Shown here one piece after another: positions 8,428-16,227 of a stretch of 64,000 bases of DNA (the first letter of the stretch is position 1; the number at the start of each line of letters is the position of its first letter). Made by a program: the position numbers and the translations under genes. This DNA comes from Phycisphaerales bacterium (GTDB lineage: Bacteria > Planctomycetota > Phycisphaerae > Phycisphaerales > UBA1924). Below the pieces are notes generated by a model. It was not told the DNA's origin. It saw nothing but the letters and a program-made list of their open reading frames with translations, and did no database searches. The stretch spans positions 186,001-250,000 of the forward strand of contig JADLFW010000004.1 of NCBI GenBank assembly GCA_020849615.1, given 5' to 3'.

Positions 8428-9942
8428 ATGCCCAAGCCAACGCCCGCCCCGGGTCGGCCCGTGAAACGGGCCACCGAAGTCGAGATGAAACCCGCGCGGG
8501 CCAAGGAAGGCGCGGGTGTGAAGGAGGCCGCGAGCCCGGCCGAGACGGCGGTGAAGCCGCGCAGGCCATCGCGTTCCCGGGGGTTTGAGTCCTTCGAGGA
8601 AGCCTTGGCCTACCTGACGGACCGGGTGAACCTCGAGCGGGCCAACCAGCGGAAGCTGGACCCGGCGGTCTTCAAGCTGGAGCGGATGCGGGCGCTGATG
8701 GCCGCGCTGGGCGACCCGCAGTCGCAGATCAAGACGGTGCACGTCGCCGGGAGCAAGGGCAAGGGGAGCACCTGCGAGATGATCGCATCGTGCCTGCAGG
8801 CGTGCGGGTACGCGACGGGGCTGTACACCAGCCCGCACCTGGTGGACCTCCGCGAGCGGATCCGGATCAACGACAACATGATCCCGGAGGAGGACTTCCG
8901 GGCCCTGATGAGCGAGATCGCGGCGCAGGTGCCCAAGGTCGAGAAGGAGCTGGGGCACCCGACGTACTTCGAACTGATCACGGCCCTGGGGTTCCTGCAC
9001 TTTGCCCGCCAGGCCGTGGACATCGCGGTGATCGAGGTCGGGCTGGGCGGGCGCCTGGACTCGACGAACATCATCACGCCCGAGGTCGCGGTGATCACGG
9101 CGATCCAGCTGGAGCACACGCACCTGCTGGGCGACACGCTGGAGAAGGTGGCGGGCGAGAAGGCGGGGATCATGAAGCGGGGCGTGACGACGATCACGGT
9201 GGCGCAGGCCCCGGGGGTGGTCGAGACGTTCCGCCAGGTCGCCGAGCCGCTGCAGGCGCCGCTCCTGGTGCTGGGCAAGGACATCGATTTCAGCTACCGC
9301 TTCGAGGCGAGCCCGGAGCTGGGCCCGCACGCGCGGGTGTGCCTGACGACGGCGCGGTCCAACTACGAGCATCTGCCGGTGCCTCTGAAGGGTGAGCACC
9401 AGGCGCTCAACTGCGGGCTGGCGCTGGCGGTGCTGGACCGGCTGCGGGAGCACGGGTTCGAGACGCCGGAGCGGAGCGTGGGGATCGGCCTGGCCCGGAC
9501 GCCCAACCACGGGCGGCTGGAGCAGGTGTGGGACCGTCCGCGGATCATCGTGGATGGGGCGCACAACCCCGAGTCGATCCACGGGCTGGTGAAGGCGATC
9601 GGAGCGCACATCCGGTACGACTCGATGGTGGTGATCTTCGGGTGCGCCTCGGACAAGAACGTGCCGGGGATGCTGGCCAAGATCGCGCTGGGGGCCGACA
9701 AGATCATCTTCACGAAGGCCAGCGGCAACCCCAGGTCGATGGACCCGCGGGAGCTCCAGCGCCGGTTCGCGGAAGTCAGCTCCAAGATGACCCAGACGGC
9801 GCCTTCGCTGAAGGAGGCCATCAACTTGGCGGCCCGGGCCGTGGCCCGCGATGACCTCATCTGCATCACGGGCTCGTTCTACCTGGCCGGGGAGGCCAAG
9901 CGGCTGCTGGCGGAGAAGCGGGCCGCGATGGGGACAGCCTGA
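8428..9942 (+). CDS. folC: Bifunctional folylpolyglutamate synthase/dihydrofolate synthase
   Basis: A 504-residue Mur-ligase-fold enzyme that adds glutamate to dihydropteroate and folates in the cytoplasm using ATP. Seen in order: the P-loop HVAGSKGKGSTCEM, GLYTSPHLVDLRERI, TYFELITALGF, the VGLGGRLDSTN metal/ATP site, the conserved TAIQLEHTHLLGDTL and GEKAGIMK, and the C-terminal IVDGAHNPES. The ATG at 8428 is preferred since it follows a -10-like box. It leaves an extra N-terminal stretch of about 60 Lys/Ala/Pro-rich residues before the catalytic core, longer than usual for FolC. The gene stands alone; the next element is the leuS leader 40 bases on. Confidence 0.93.
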   Translation: MPKPTPAPGRPVKRATEVEMKPARAKEGAGVKEAASPAETAVKPRRPSRSRGFESFEEALAYLTDRVNLERANQRKLDPAVFKLERMRALMAALGDPQSQIKTVHVAGSKGKGSTCEMIASCLQACGYATGLYTSPHLVDLRERIRINDNMIPEEDFRALMSEIAAQVPKVEKELGHPTYFELITALGFLHFARQAVDIAVIEVGLGGRLDSTNIITPEVAVITAIQLEHTHLLGDTLEKVAGEKAGIMKRGVTTITVAQAPGVVETFRQVAEPLQAPLLVLGKDIDFSYRFEASPELGPHARVCLTTARSNYEHLPVPLKGEHQALNCGLALAVLDRLREHGFETPERSVGIGLARTPNHGRLEQVWDRPRIIVDGAHNPESIHGLVKAIGAHIRYDSMVVIFGCASDKNVPGMLAKIALGADKIIFTKASGNPRSMDPRELQRRFAEVSSKMTQTAPSLKEAINLAARAVARDDLICITGSFYLAGEAKRLLAEKRAAMGTA

Positions 9943-9982
9943 GCGTCCCGCCCGCCGGGGTGCGGGGCGTATAATGGGGCCT

Positions 9983-10036
9983 ATGAGGTTCGAGGTGCCT
10001 CGCTCGCTGCTTCGGCTTGACGCATGGTGGTCATGA
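9983..10036 (+). CDS. Possible 17-residue leader peptide upstream of leuS
   Basis: The ATG lies at the expected transcription start of the TATAAT box, so it would be translated leaderless. The peptide is MRFEVPRSLLRLDAWWS, containing three Leu codons (two adjacent) and two adjacent Trp codons before TGA. A terminator hairpin follows 32 bases later and leuS after that, which is the order of a translation-controlled attenuator. Chance cannot be excluded for so short a frame. Confidence 0.35.
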   Translation: MRFEVPRSLLRLDAWWS

Positions 10037-10068
10037 TGCGCGCGAGGCCCGTCCCTGCCCGACTTGCA

Positions 10069-10092
10069 AGGCCCCGCACGCGGGGCCTTTTT
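10069..10092 (+). terminator. Intrinsic terminator before leuS
   Basis: An 8-bp perfect stem (AGGCCCCG paired with CGGGGCCT, loop CACG) is followed by five T residues. It stands between folC and leuS on the same strand and separates their transcripts or attenuates leuS. Confidence 0.8.
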
Positions 10093-10169
10093 CGTTGCCG
10101 GTGTGTTTGAGCTGCTGACCGACGCCGCCCCCGCGGCCCGCCCGACAGGAACGCTGGAGAGACCGCTTC

Positions 10170-13100
10170 ATGAGCCAAGACACGACCCCCCGCGGCCGCG
10201 CCGACGACACGCCGGGCCTGCGCTACACGGCGGCCCTGGCCGACCAGATCGAGCGGCGCTGGCAGCAGCGCTGGCAGGCGGATGGGACGTACCGCGTGCC
10301 CAACCCGGGCGAGCCCGGCTTTGACGCTTCGCGGCCGAAGTTCTACTGCCTCGACATGTTCCCGTACCCCTCCGGCGCCGGGCTGCACGTGGGGCACCCC
10401 GAGGGGTACACGGCGACGGACATCATCTGCCGGTACAAGCGCATGAAGGGGTTCAACGTCCTGCACCCGATGGGGTGGGACGCCTTCGGGCTGCCGGCGG
10501 AGCAGTACGCGCTGCAGACGGGGATCCACCCCTCGATCACAACGAAAAAGGCGATCGACAACTTCCGGCGGCAGCTGCAGCGGTTCGGCTTCTGCTACGA
10601 CTGGTCGCGGGAGTTCGGGACGATCGACCCCGAGTACTACAAGTGGACGCAGTGGATTTTCCTGCAGATCTACAGCGCGTGGTACGACAAGGAGCTGGAC
10701 CGGGCGCGGCCGATCGCGGAGCTGGTGCACGAGCTGGAGCGGGGAATGATCGCCGTGGGCCCGTCGGGGGAGCTCGTGCACCTCGCGGGCGGCGGGGCGA
10801 CTCCGGCGATCTCGGGGGAGCCGGTCGGCGTGCGGATGTGGCACGAGCTGACGAGCGAGGAGCGGCGGATCTTCATCGACAACCAGCGGCTGGCGTACCT
10901 GGATGAGCAGATGGTGAACTGGTGCCCGAAGCTGGGGACCGCGCTGGCGAACGACGAGGTGATCGACGGGCGGAGCGAGCGGGGCGGGTACCCGGTCCTG
11001 CGCAAGCCGCTGCGGCAGTGGATCTTCCGGATCACGGCGTACGCGCAGCGGCTGCTGGATGACCTGGCGAAGCTGGACTGGCCCGCCTCGACCAAGACGA
11101 TGCAGGCGGAGTGGATCGGGCGGTCGGAAGGCGCGGAGATCGACTTTGCGCTGGACCTGACTCCGTTCACAGCGCCGTACCGGGGCGACATCGCGACGTT
11201 CATCCGCGTCTTCACGACCCGGCCCGACACCGTGTTCGGCGCGACGTACATGGTCGTGGCGCCGGAGCACCCGCTAGTCGATGCGGTGATGCGGCACCCG
11301 CCGGCGGGGGCGGACGGGCCCGCGCTGCGGGCCTACGTCGAGAAGGCCCGGAACACCTCCGAGGTGGACCGGATGGAGAACCGGCAGAAGACGGGCGTCT
11401 TCTCGGGGGTGCACGCGGTCAACCCGGCGACGGGGCGGCCGATTCCGGTGTGGATCGCCGACTACGTGCTGATGGGGTACGGGCACGGAGCGATCATGGC
11501 GGTCCCGGCGCACGATGAGCGGGATTTCGAGTTTGCGCAGAAGTTCGGGCTGCCCGTGAAGGATGTGGTGTACACCCGCGTGCACGCCGCGATCGCCTAC
11601 TTCGCGGGCTACGCCAACCCCGAGGAGCAGGCGCCGGAGCGCTGGGCCGGGGTGCTGGCCGACATGCTGGGGCTGGCGGTTTCATCCAACGCGACGCCGG
11701 AGGAGTTCCCGGTCGTGCTGAGCACGATCCGCGGGCGACGGAGACCGGGGGCCGACGGGACGGCGATCTTCATCGACCCGGGGGCCAAGCCGGGGTCGCA
11801 GCCCGGCGCGGTGGGGCAGCGGCGGGGCTCGACGCGGATCATCTGGCTGGATGCGATCGAGGAGATGAAGCTGACCGACTTCGAGGAGTTGCGGCGGCGC
11901 GTCGCCGAGGCCCGGATCACGGTGGCGGGCGGCGCGGCGTACGCCGGGCCCGGCTTCGCGGTGAACTCGGCCAACGACCAGGTCTCGCTGGATGGTCTGC
12001 ACACCGAAGAGGCCAAGGCCGAGATCATCAAGTGGCTGGAGTCGCAGGGCGCGGGGCGGCGGCGGGTGAACTTCCGGTTGCGCGACTGGGTCTTCTCGCG
12101 GCAACGGTACTGGGGTGAGCCCTTCCCAATCGTGTACGACGCCGAGGGGCGGCACTATCCGGTCTCCGAGAGCGCTCTGCCCGTGGTGCTGCCGCCGCTG
12201 GATGACTATCACCCGGTCGAATCGGATGATCCGCAGCCGCTCCTGGCCAAGGCCACGGAGTGGATGAACACCACGGCCGGCGCGGCGGGGGTGTCGCCGG
12301 AGATTCTGCCGCCGGAGACGCCGGTACGCCGCGAGGCCAACACCATGCCGGGGTCGGCGGGCTCATCGTGGTACTGCATCCGTTACTGCGACCCGCGGAA
12401 CAGCGATGTCTTCGCCGGGCCCGGCGCGCAGGCGTACTGGATGGGCGGTGGCCCGGGTCTCCGGGCCGGGGCTGAAATCAGCGGCGTTCCGGGCGCGGCA
12501 CGGAGTGCTGCGGTACCCGGGCCCGGCGCCGGTGTCGACCTGTACCTGGGCGGTTCGGAGCACGCCGTGGGGCACCTGCTCTACTCGCGCTTCTGGCAGA
12601 AGGTGCTGTTCGACCTGGGCCACGCGCCGGTCGATGAGCCCTTCCGCAAGCTCTTCCACCAGGGGCTGATCACGAGCTTTGCGTACCAGCGGAAGGACAA
12701 GTCGATCATCGCGGTGGATGAGGTGAAGGAGGAATCGGAGGGCAAGTTCATCGAGATCGCGACGGGCGCGCCCGTGATGCCGGTCGTGACGAAGATGTCC
12801 AAGCGCTACAAGAACGTGATCAACCCGGATGATGTGATCGGCGAGTACGGGGCCGACACGTTCCGGCTCTACGAGATGTACATGGGCCCGCTGGAGGCGA
12901 GCAAGCCGTGGAACCCGCGCGACATCATCGGCCTGTTCCGGTTCCTGCAGAAGACGTGGCGGCTGGTGGTGGATGAGAGCAGCGGGGCGCTGCGCGTGGG
13001 CCCGGCGGTGGATCCGGCGCTCGACAAGCTGCTGCACCGGGCCACGGCGAAGGTGGCGCAGGACATCGAGCGCCTGGCGTTCAACACGGCGATCGCGGCG

Positions 13101-13496
13101 CTGATCGAGTTTGTGAACGCGGCGACCAGCGCCACGGCGGCGGCCCCCGGAGCGGGAGGGCTGGCCCGGGAGCACATCGAGCGGCTGACGCTGACCTTGG
13201 CGCCGTTCGCGCCGCACATGGCGGAGGAGATCTGGAGCAAGCTGGGGCACGCGACCTCGATCGCGGATGCCGGGTGGCCCGAGGTGGATGTCTCGAAGCT
13301 GGTGGATGACCAGGTGGAGATCCCGGTGCAGGTGCTGGGGAAGGTGCGCAGCCGGGTGGTCGTGCCGGCCGGCGCGGATGCGAAGATGATCGAGGCGGCG
13401 GCGCTGGCGGATGAGAAGATCAAGGAGCTGGTCGCGGGCAAGCCCATCAAGAAGGTGATCGTGGTTCCGGGGAAGATGGTGAATGTGGTGGTGTAG
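10170..13496 (+). CDS. leuS: Leucyl-tRNA synthetase with lineage-specific insertions
   Basis: A class I aminoacyl-tRNA synthetase that charges tRNA-Leu in the cytoplasm. The HIGH motif reads HVGH (73-76), the editing-domain region includes FTTRPDTVFG and MAVPAHDERD, and the KMSKS loop reads KMSKR (875-879). At 1108 residues it is about 250 longer than the E. coli enzyme (860). Extra segments are visible near 180-240 (before NWCPKLGTALAND), near 465-590 (after FEFAQKFGLPVKD, ending before NFRLRDWVFSRQRYWG) and a 30-residue Gly/Pro/Ala stretch near 757-787 (before VDLYLGGSEHAVG). GGAGAG stands nine bases before ATG 10170. A terminator and a candidate leader lie upstream. Confidence 0.95.
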   Translation: MSQDTTPRGRADDTPGLRYTAALADQIERRWQQRWQADGTYRVPNPGEPGFDASRPKFYCLDMFPYPSGAGLHVGHPEGYTATDIICRYKRMKGFNVLHPMGWDAFGLPAEQYALQTGIHPSITTKKAIDNFRRQLQRFGFCYDWSREFGTIDPEYYKWTQWIFLQIYSAWYDKELDRARPIAELVHELERGMIAVGPSGELVHLAGGGATPAISGEPVGVRMWHELTSEERRIFIDNQRLAYLDEQMVNWCPKLGTALANDEVIDGRSERGGYPVLRKPLRQWIFRITAYAQRLLDDLAKLDWPASTKTMQAEWIGRSEGAEIDFALDLTPFTAPYRGDIATFIRVFTTRPDTVFGATYMVVAPEHPLVDAVMRHPPAGADGPALRAYVEKARNTSEVDRMENRQKTGVFSGVHAVNPATGRPIPVWIADYVLMGYGHGAIMAVPAHDERDFEFAQKFGLPVKDVVYTRVHAAIAYFAGYANPEEQAPERWAGVLADMLGLAVSSNATPEEFPVVLSTIRGRRRPGADGTAIFIDPGAKPGSQPGAVGQRRGSTRIIWLDAIEEMKLTDFEELRRRVAEARITVAGGAAYAGPGFAVNSANDQVSLDGLHTEEAKAEIIKWLESQGAGRRRVNFRLRDWVFSRQRYWGEPFPIVYDAEGRHYPVSESALPVVLPPLDDYHPVESDDPQPLLAKATEWMNTTAGAAGVSPEILPPETPVRREANTMPGSAGSSWYCIRYCDPRNSDVFAGPGAQAYWMGGGPGLRAGAEISGVPGAARSAAVPGPGAGVDLYLGGSEHAVGHLLYSRFWQKVLFDLGHAPVDEPFRKLFHQGLITSFAYQRKDKSIIAVDEVKEESEGKFIEIATGAPVMPVVTKMSKRYKNVINPDDVIGEYGADTFRLYEMYMGPLEASKPWNPRDIIGLFRFLQKTWRLVVDESSGALRVGPAVDPALDKLLHRATAKVAQDIERLAFNTAIAALIEFVNAATSATAAAPGAGGLAREHIERLTLTLAPFAPHMAEEIWSKLGHATSIADAGWPEVDVSKLVDDQVEIPVQVLGKVRSRVVVPAGADAKMIEAAALADEKIKELVAGKPIKKVIVVPGKMVNVVV

Positions 13497-13575
13497 GAAG
13501 GCACGAAGGCAAAGAAACTGTGAAAAGGGGCTTCCTGCCCTTGGTGCCTCTGTGCCTCCGTGCCTTGATGCCTTC
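13497..13575. repeat. Inverted repeat (GAAGGCACGAAGGCA type) between leuS and uvrC
   Basis: The left arm (13497-13518) GAAGGCACGAAGGCA and right arm (13542-13575), with repeated GTGCCTC units and TGCCTTGATGCCTTC, can form a long imperfect hairpin. It is related in style to the CACAGAG inverted repeats at 27955 and 31037. It directly follows the leuS stop and may end or stabilise that transcript. Confidence 0.6.
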
Positions 13576-13578
13576 TTC

Positions 13579-13584
13579 TACAAT
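13579..13584 (+). promoter_or_regulatory. -10-like box before uvrC
   Basis: TACAAT stands five bases before the GTG start of uvrC, suggesting a leaderless transcript. No matching -35 was found. Confidence 0.4.
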
Positions 13585-13589
13585 CCCCC

Positions 13590-14972
13590 GTGAGCGACCC
13601 GGCCCCCGAGATGCACCCCAGCGAGGCCCGTGATGAGCGCCTGGCCCGGCTGTTGAAGAAGGCCCGGACTCTGCCGCCCGTGCCGGGCGTGTATCTCATG
13701 AAGGATGAGAAGGGGATCGTGATTTACGTGGGCAAGGCGGCCCGGCTGCCCGACCGGGTGTCGTCGTATTTCGTGCCCTCGGCGGACCTTGGCCCGCAGA
13801 AGTCGCTGATGCTGGATGTGGTGTGCGATTTCGAGCACCTGGAGTGCGAGGGCGAGTGGGAGGCGCTGCTCACCGAGAACCGGCTGATCAAGGACATCCA
13901 CCCGCGCTTCAACGTGCGGCTGACGGATGACAAGACGTTCCCGTACCTGGCGATCACGCAGCGCGAGGATTTCCCGCGGGTGTTCATCACGCGCTCGCCG
14001 GCGGCGCCGGAGCTGAAGGGGGCCAGGATCTTCGGCCCGTTCACCAACGCGGGGGCGCTGCGCGAGGCGATCCAGCTGCTGCAGCGGGTGTTCAAGTTCC
14101 GCACGTGCAAGCTCGACATCATCGACCAGGATCCGAAGAACCAGCACTTCCGCCCTTGCCTGCTGCACGCCATCAACCAGTGCACCGCGCCGTGCGCCGC
14201 CAAGATCTCCCGCGATGAGTACCGGGCCGATGTCGACCGGTTCATCAGGTTCCTGGGCTCCAAGCGCGCCGACATGCTCCGCGGGATGCGCGAGGAGATG
14301 ACCCAACTCTCGGTCGACCTGAAGTTCGAGCAGGCGGCGGCCGTGCGCGACCAGATCCGGGCCATCGAGAAGCTCGATGAGCGGGCCAAGCGGACCGACG
14401 GGTGGCAGCCCGAGACCGAGGTCAGCTTCATCGACCCCCGCAAGTCCTTGAAATCACTGCAGAAGTCGCTGGGGATCGACCAGCCCATCCGCTGCATCGA
14501 GGGCATCGACATCGCCCACCTGCAAGGGGGCGAGACCGTGGGCAGCAAGGTCTGCTTCGTCGATGGCCGCCCGTTCAAGAACGAGTACCGCCGCTACCGC
14601 ATCAAGGCCGTGGACGAGACGGGCCGGGCCAACGACGACTACAGCTCCATCCGCGAGGTCATCAGCCGCCGCTACCGCGAGGCCGGCTCGGGCCAGGAGC
14701 TCTACCCCGATGTCATCCTCATCGACGGCGGGCTGGGCCAGCTCCACGCCGCGCTCGAGGCCTTCGACCAGCTCGATGTGAAGCCGCCGATGGTGATCTC
14801 GCTCGCCAAGAAGGAGGAGCTGATCTACATCCAGCAACGGGCCGAGCCGGTGCGCCTGCCGCGCGAGAACGCCGGGTTGCGGCTGTGCCAGGCGATCCGC
14901 GATGAGGCCCACCGCTTCGCCCAGCACTACCACCACGTTCTGCGACGCAAGAAGACCATGGATGAAGAGTGA
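13590..14972 (+). CDS. uvrC: Compact excinuclease ABC subunit C
   Basis: The incision nuclease of nucleotide excision repair. In order: a GIY-YIG domain (GVYLMKDEKG, VIYVGKA, then TENRLIKDIHPRFNV), a Cys cluster (FRPCLLHAINQCTAPC), a UVR helix pair (LSVDLKFEQAAAVRDQI) that contacts UvrB, and the RNase-H-like 5' nuclease domain with GIDIAH and VILIDGG. At 460 residues it is shorter than classical UvrC (about 600). The segment between the UVR motif and the nuclease domain is strongly reduced, and the C-terminal tandem helix-hairpin-helix is absent: the protein ends soon after RDEAHRFA. The start is GTG at 13590, which fits the -10 box; no Shine-Dalgarno sequence is seen. Confidence 0.9.
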   Translation: MSDPAPEMHPSEARDERLARLLKKARTLPPVPGVYLMKDEKGIVIYVGKAARLPDRVSSYFVPSADLGPQKSLMLDVVCDFEHLECEGEWEALLTENRLIKDIHPRFNVRLTDDKTFPYLAITQREDFPRVFITRSPAAPELKGARIFGPFTNAGALREAIQLLQRVFKFRTCKLDIIDQDPKNQHFRPCLLHAINQCTAPCAAKISRDEYRADVDRFIRFLGSKRADMLRGMREEMTQLSVDLKFEQAAAVRDQIRAIEKLDERAKRTDGWQPETEVSFIDPRKSLKSLQKSLGIDQPIRCIEGIDIAHLQGGETVGSKVCFVDGRPFKNEYRRYRIKAVDETGRANDDYSSIREVISRRYREAGSGQELYPDVILIDGGLGQLHAALEAFDQLDVKPPMVISLAKKEELIYIQQRAEPVRLPRENAGLRLCQAIRDEAHRFAQHYHHVLRRKKTMDEE

Positions 14973-15026
14973 CAAGCAGCCCGACCGTCAGGGAGGGCTT
15001 TCTTGGGTTGGCCTGTCCTATGGAAC

Positions 15027-15057
15027 AGAGAGCCCTCGCTCACGCTCGGGCTGCTTG
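15027..15057. repeat. 31-bp dispersed GC-rich palindromic repeat, copy 2
   Basis: Identical to 4286-4316. Here the repeat also encodes the end of the minus-strand gene at 15040-15789: its stop codon and last five codons lie within the repeat, so the element has been captured as a C-terminus. Confidence 0.8.
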
Positions 15058-15789
15058 CTCCTCCGCACCCCCCCACTGCTCGCCGCATTCAGGGCATTTG
15101 CTCTCGGCGAGGCCGTGGAGCGGGTAGCGGCAGCGGGGGCACTCACCGCGGGCGAGCCGCCTCGCACGATTCCGGGCCCGCCAGAGTGATGGGGAGAGGT
15201 TCCAGCGGAGGCAGTAGACCAGACACGCGATCACCCCGACCGTCAGCGTGTTGTGAATGATGCCCCCCCACAACAGGCGCGTGCTGCTGACCACATCACG
15301 ATGGAGCAACTGGTCGGCCAGCGCGGGATTCTCCCCGAAGCCCTGCGGACTCTTGAACCAGTCGAGGTAGATCTCTCTCGCTTCGCGCAGCTCCGCATCG
15401 GAGAATGTGGCGAGGGTTGCCCAGGGCCGGATGCTGAGCACGTACCGCCGGATGTAGGTCGTAGGGGCGAAGAAGCCTCGTGGCCCGCCCGTCGGGTGAA
15501 ACGCGGGGAGCAGCACATCTTCGGGCCGGGCCTCCAGGACCTTCATGATCGCGTCCATGCTCTCGACGTTCGCATCGCGGAGCACAAGGCCACCCGGCTC
15601 TCGGATGATGTACGGGCCGGTGATGACGCGCGGCCCGGTCGGGCGGGCAAGAGAGAAACGCCCGATGAACCATCCGACGGTTGACCCGCCGGACCACCCC
15701 TTCGGCAGCATCCACACGCTCACCCCCAGCATCGCCAGCAGCACCACCGCCGCCGCCGGGTGTCTCAAGATGCGCTTCAGCCGGGCCAT
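15040..15789 (-). CDS. Membrane protein with C-terminal zinc ribbon
   Basis: A 249-residue protein of unknown function. There is one hydrophobic helix at residues 10-28, a soluble middle of about 150 residues with no motif I know, a second helix near 180-195, and a basic stretch followed by a zinc ribbon CPRCRYPLHG...CPECG. The ribbon is the same type as the two in the protein at 5962-6510. The last residues and stop are provided by the 31-bp dispersed repeat. It converges with uvrC and diverges from gatC. Confidence 0.65.
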   Translation of the reverse strand: MARLKRILRHPAAAVVLLAMLGVSVWMLPKGWSGGSTVGWFIGRFSLARPTGPRVITGPYIIREPGGLVLRDANVESMDAIMKVLEARPEDVLLPAFHPTGGPRGFFAPTTYIRRYVLSIRPWATLATFSDAELREAREIYLDWFKSPQGFGENPALADQLLHRDVVSSTRLLWGGIIHNTLTVGVIACLVYCLRWNLSPSLWRARNRARRLARGECPRCRYPLHGLAESKCPECGEQWGGAEEQAARA

Positions 15790-15873
15790 CACAGAAGCCT
15801 ATCCGCCGGACCGGCACCACCGGTTCTCACCCCGATCCGCTTCTGATCCGCGCGATCCGCCACTCCTGCCCGT

Positions 15874-15910
15874 ATTTGCCCTTTGCCATTTGCTGTTTGC
15901 CATTTACCAT
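15874..15910. repeat. GCCATTT-type tandem repeats before gatC
   Basis: Four imperfect copies of a TTTGCCA/TTTGCTG/TTTACCA heptamer lie directly before the gatC start. The last copy holds TACCAT, a -10-like box five bases before the ATG. The stretch is much richer in T than its surroundings. Confidence 0.55.
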
Positions 15911-15915
15911 CCCCC

Positions 15916-16227
15916 ATGGCCGAACCCCTCCTGTCCGCCGATGATGTCCGCAAGGTGGCCCGGCTCTCGCGGCTGGCGCTCACCGACAGCCAGGTCGAGT
16001 CGTACCGCCACCAGCTCTCCGCGGTGCTGGGCTATATCGACCGCCTGCGACAGCTCGACCTCAAATCGGTCGAGCCCATGGCCCACGTCGCCGACACCGT
16101 CAACCGGCTCGATGCCGACACCCCTGGCACGACCCTGCCCAACTCGGTCTTGATGGGCCTCGCGCCCGACACGATGGAGCCCTTCATCCGCGTCCCGAAG
16201 GTCATCGATGATGGGAGCAGCGCATGA
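15916..16227 (+). CDS. gatC: Aspartyl/glutamyl-tRNA amidotransferase subunit C
   Basis: A 103-residue protein of normal GatC size. It has the family pattern: an N-terminal LSADDVRKVARLSRLALTD helix, ...LGYIDRLRQLDLKSVEPM, and a C-terminal PNSVLM...FIRVPKVID, the strap that wraps around GatA. The GatCAB complex turns Glu-tRNA(Gln) or Asp-tRNA(Asn) into the amide form in the cytoplasm. ATG 15916 is chosen because the conserved region begins there. The stop overlaps the gatA start in ATGA, so translation is coupled. Confidence 0.93.
   Translation: MAEPLLSADDVRKVARLSRLALTDSQVESYRHQLSAVLGYIDRLRQLDLKSVEPMAHVADTVNRLDADTPGTTLPNSVLMGLAPDTMEPFIRVPKVIDDGSSA

Larger units (their letters stand above)
9970..10092 (+). 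promoter_or_regulatory. Candidate leuS leader / attenuator RNA or small RNA
   Basis: TATAAT at 9970-9975 should start a transcript near 9982-9983. About 110 bases later a perfect intrinsic terminator ends it, 78 bases before the leuS start codon. A stem GCCTCGC (9997-10003) with GCGAGGC (10042-10048) can form in between. A 17-codon frame lies inside the transcript. The layout fits transcription attenuation of leuS or an independent small RNA of about 110 nt. I find no T-box or SRP RNA signature. Confidence 0.5.

Noticed and set aside
9970..10092. T-box or SRP RNA before leuS
   Set aside because: No T-box AGGGUGG-type motif or specifier loop is visible, and no GGAAGNAGCA loop of SRP RNA; kept only as an attenuator or small RNA candidate.
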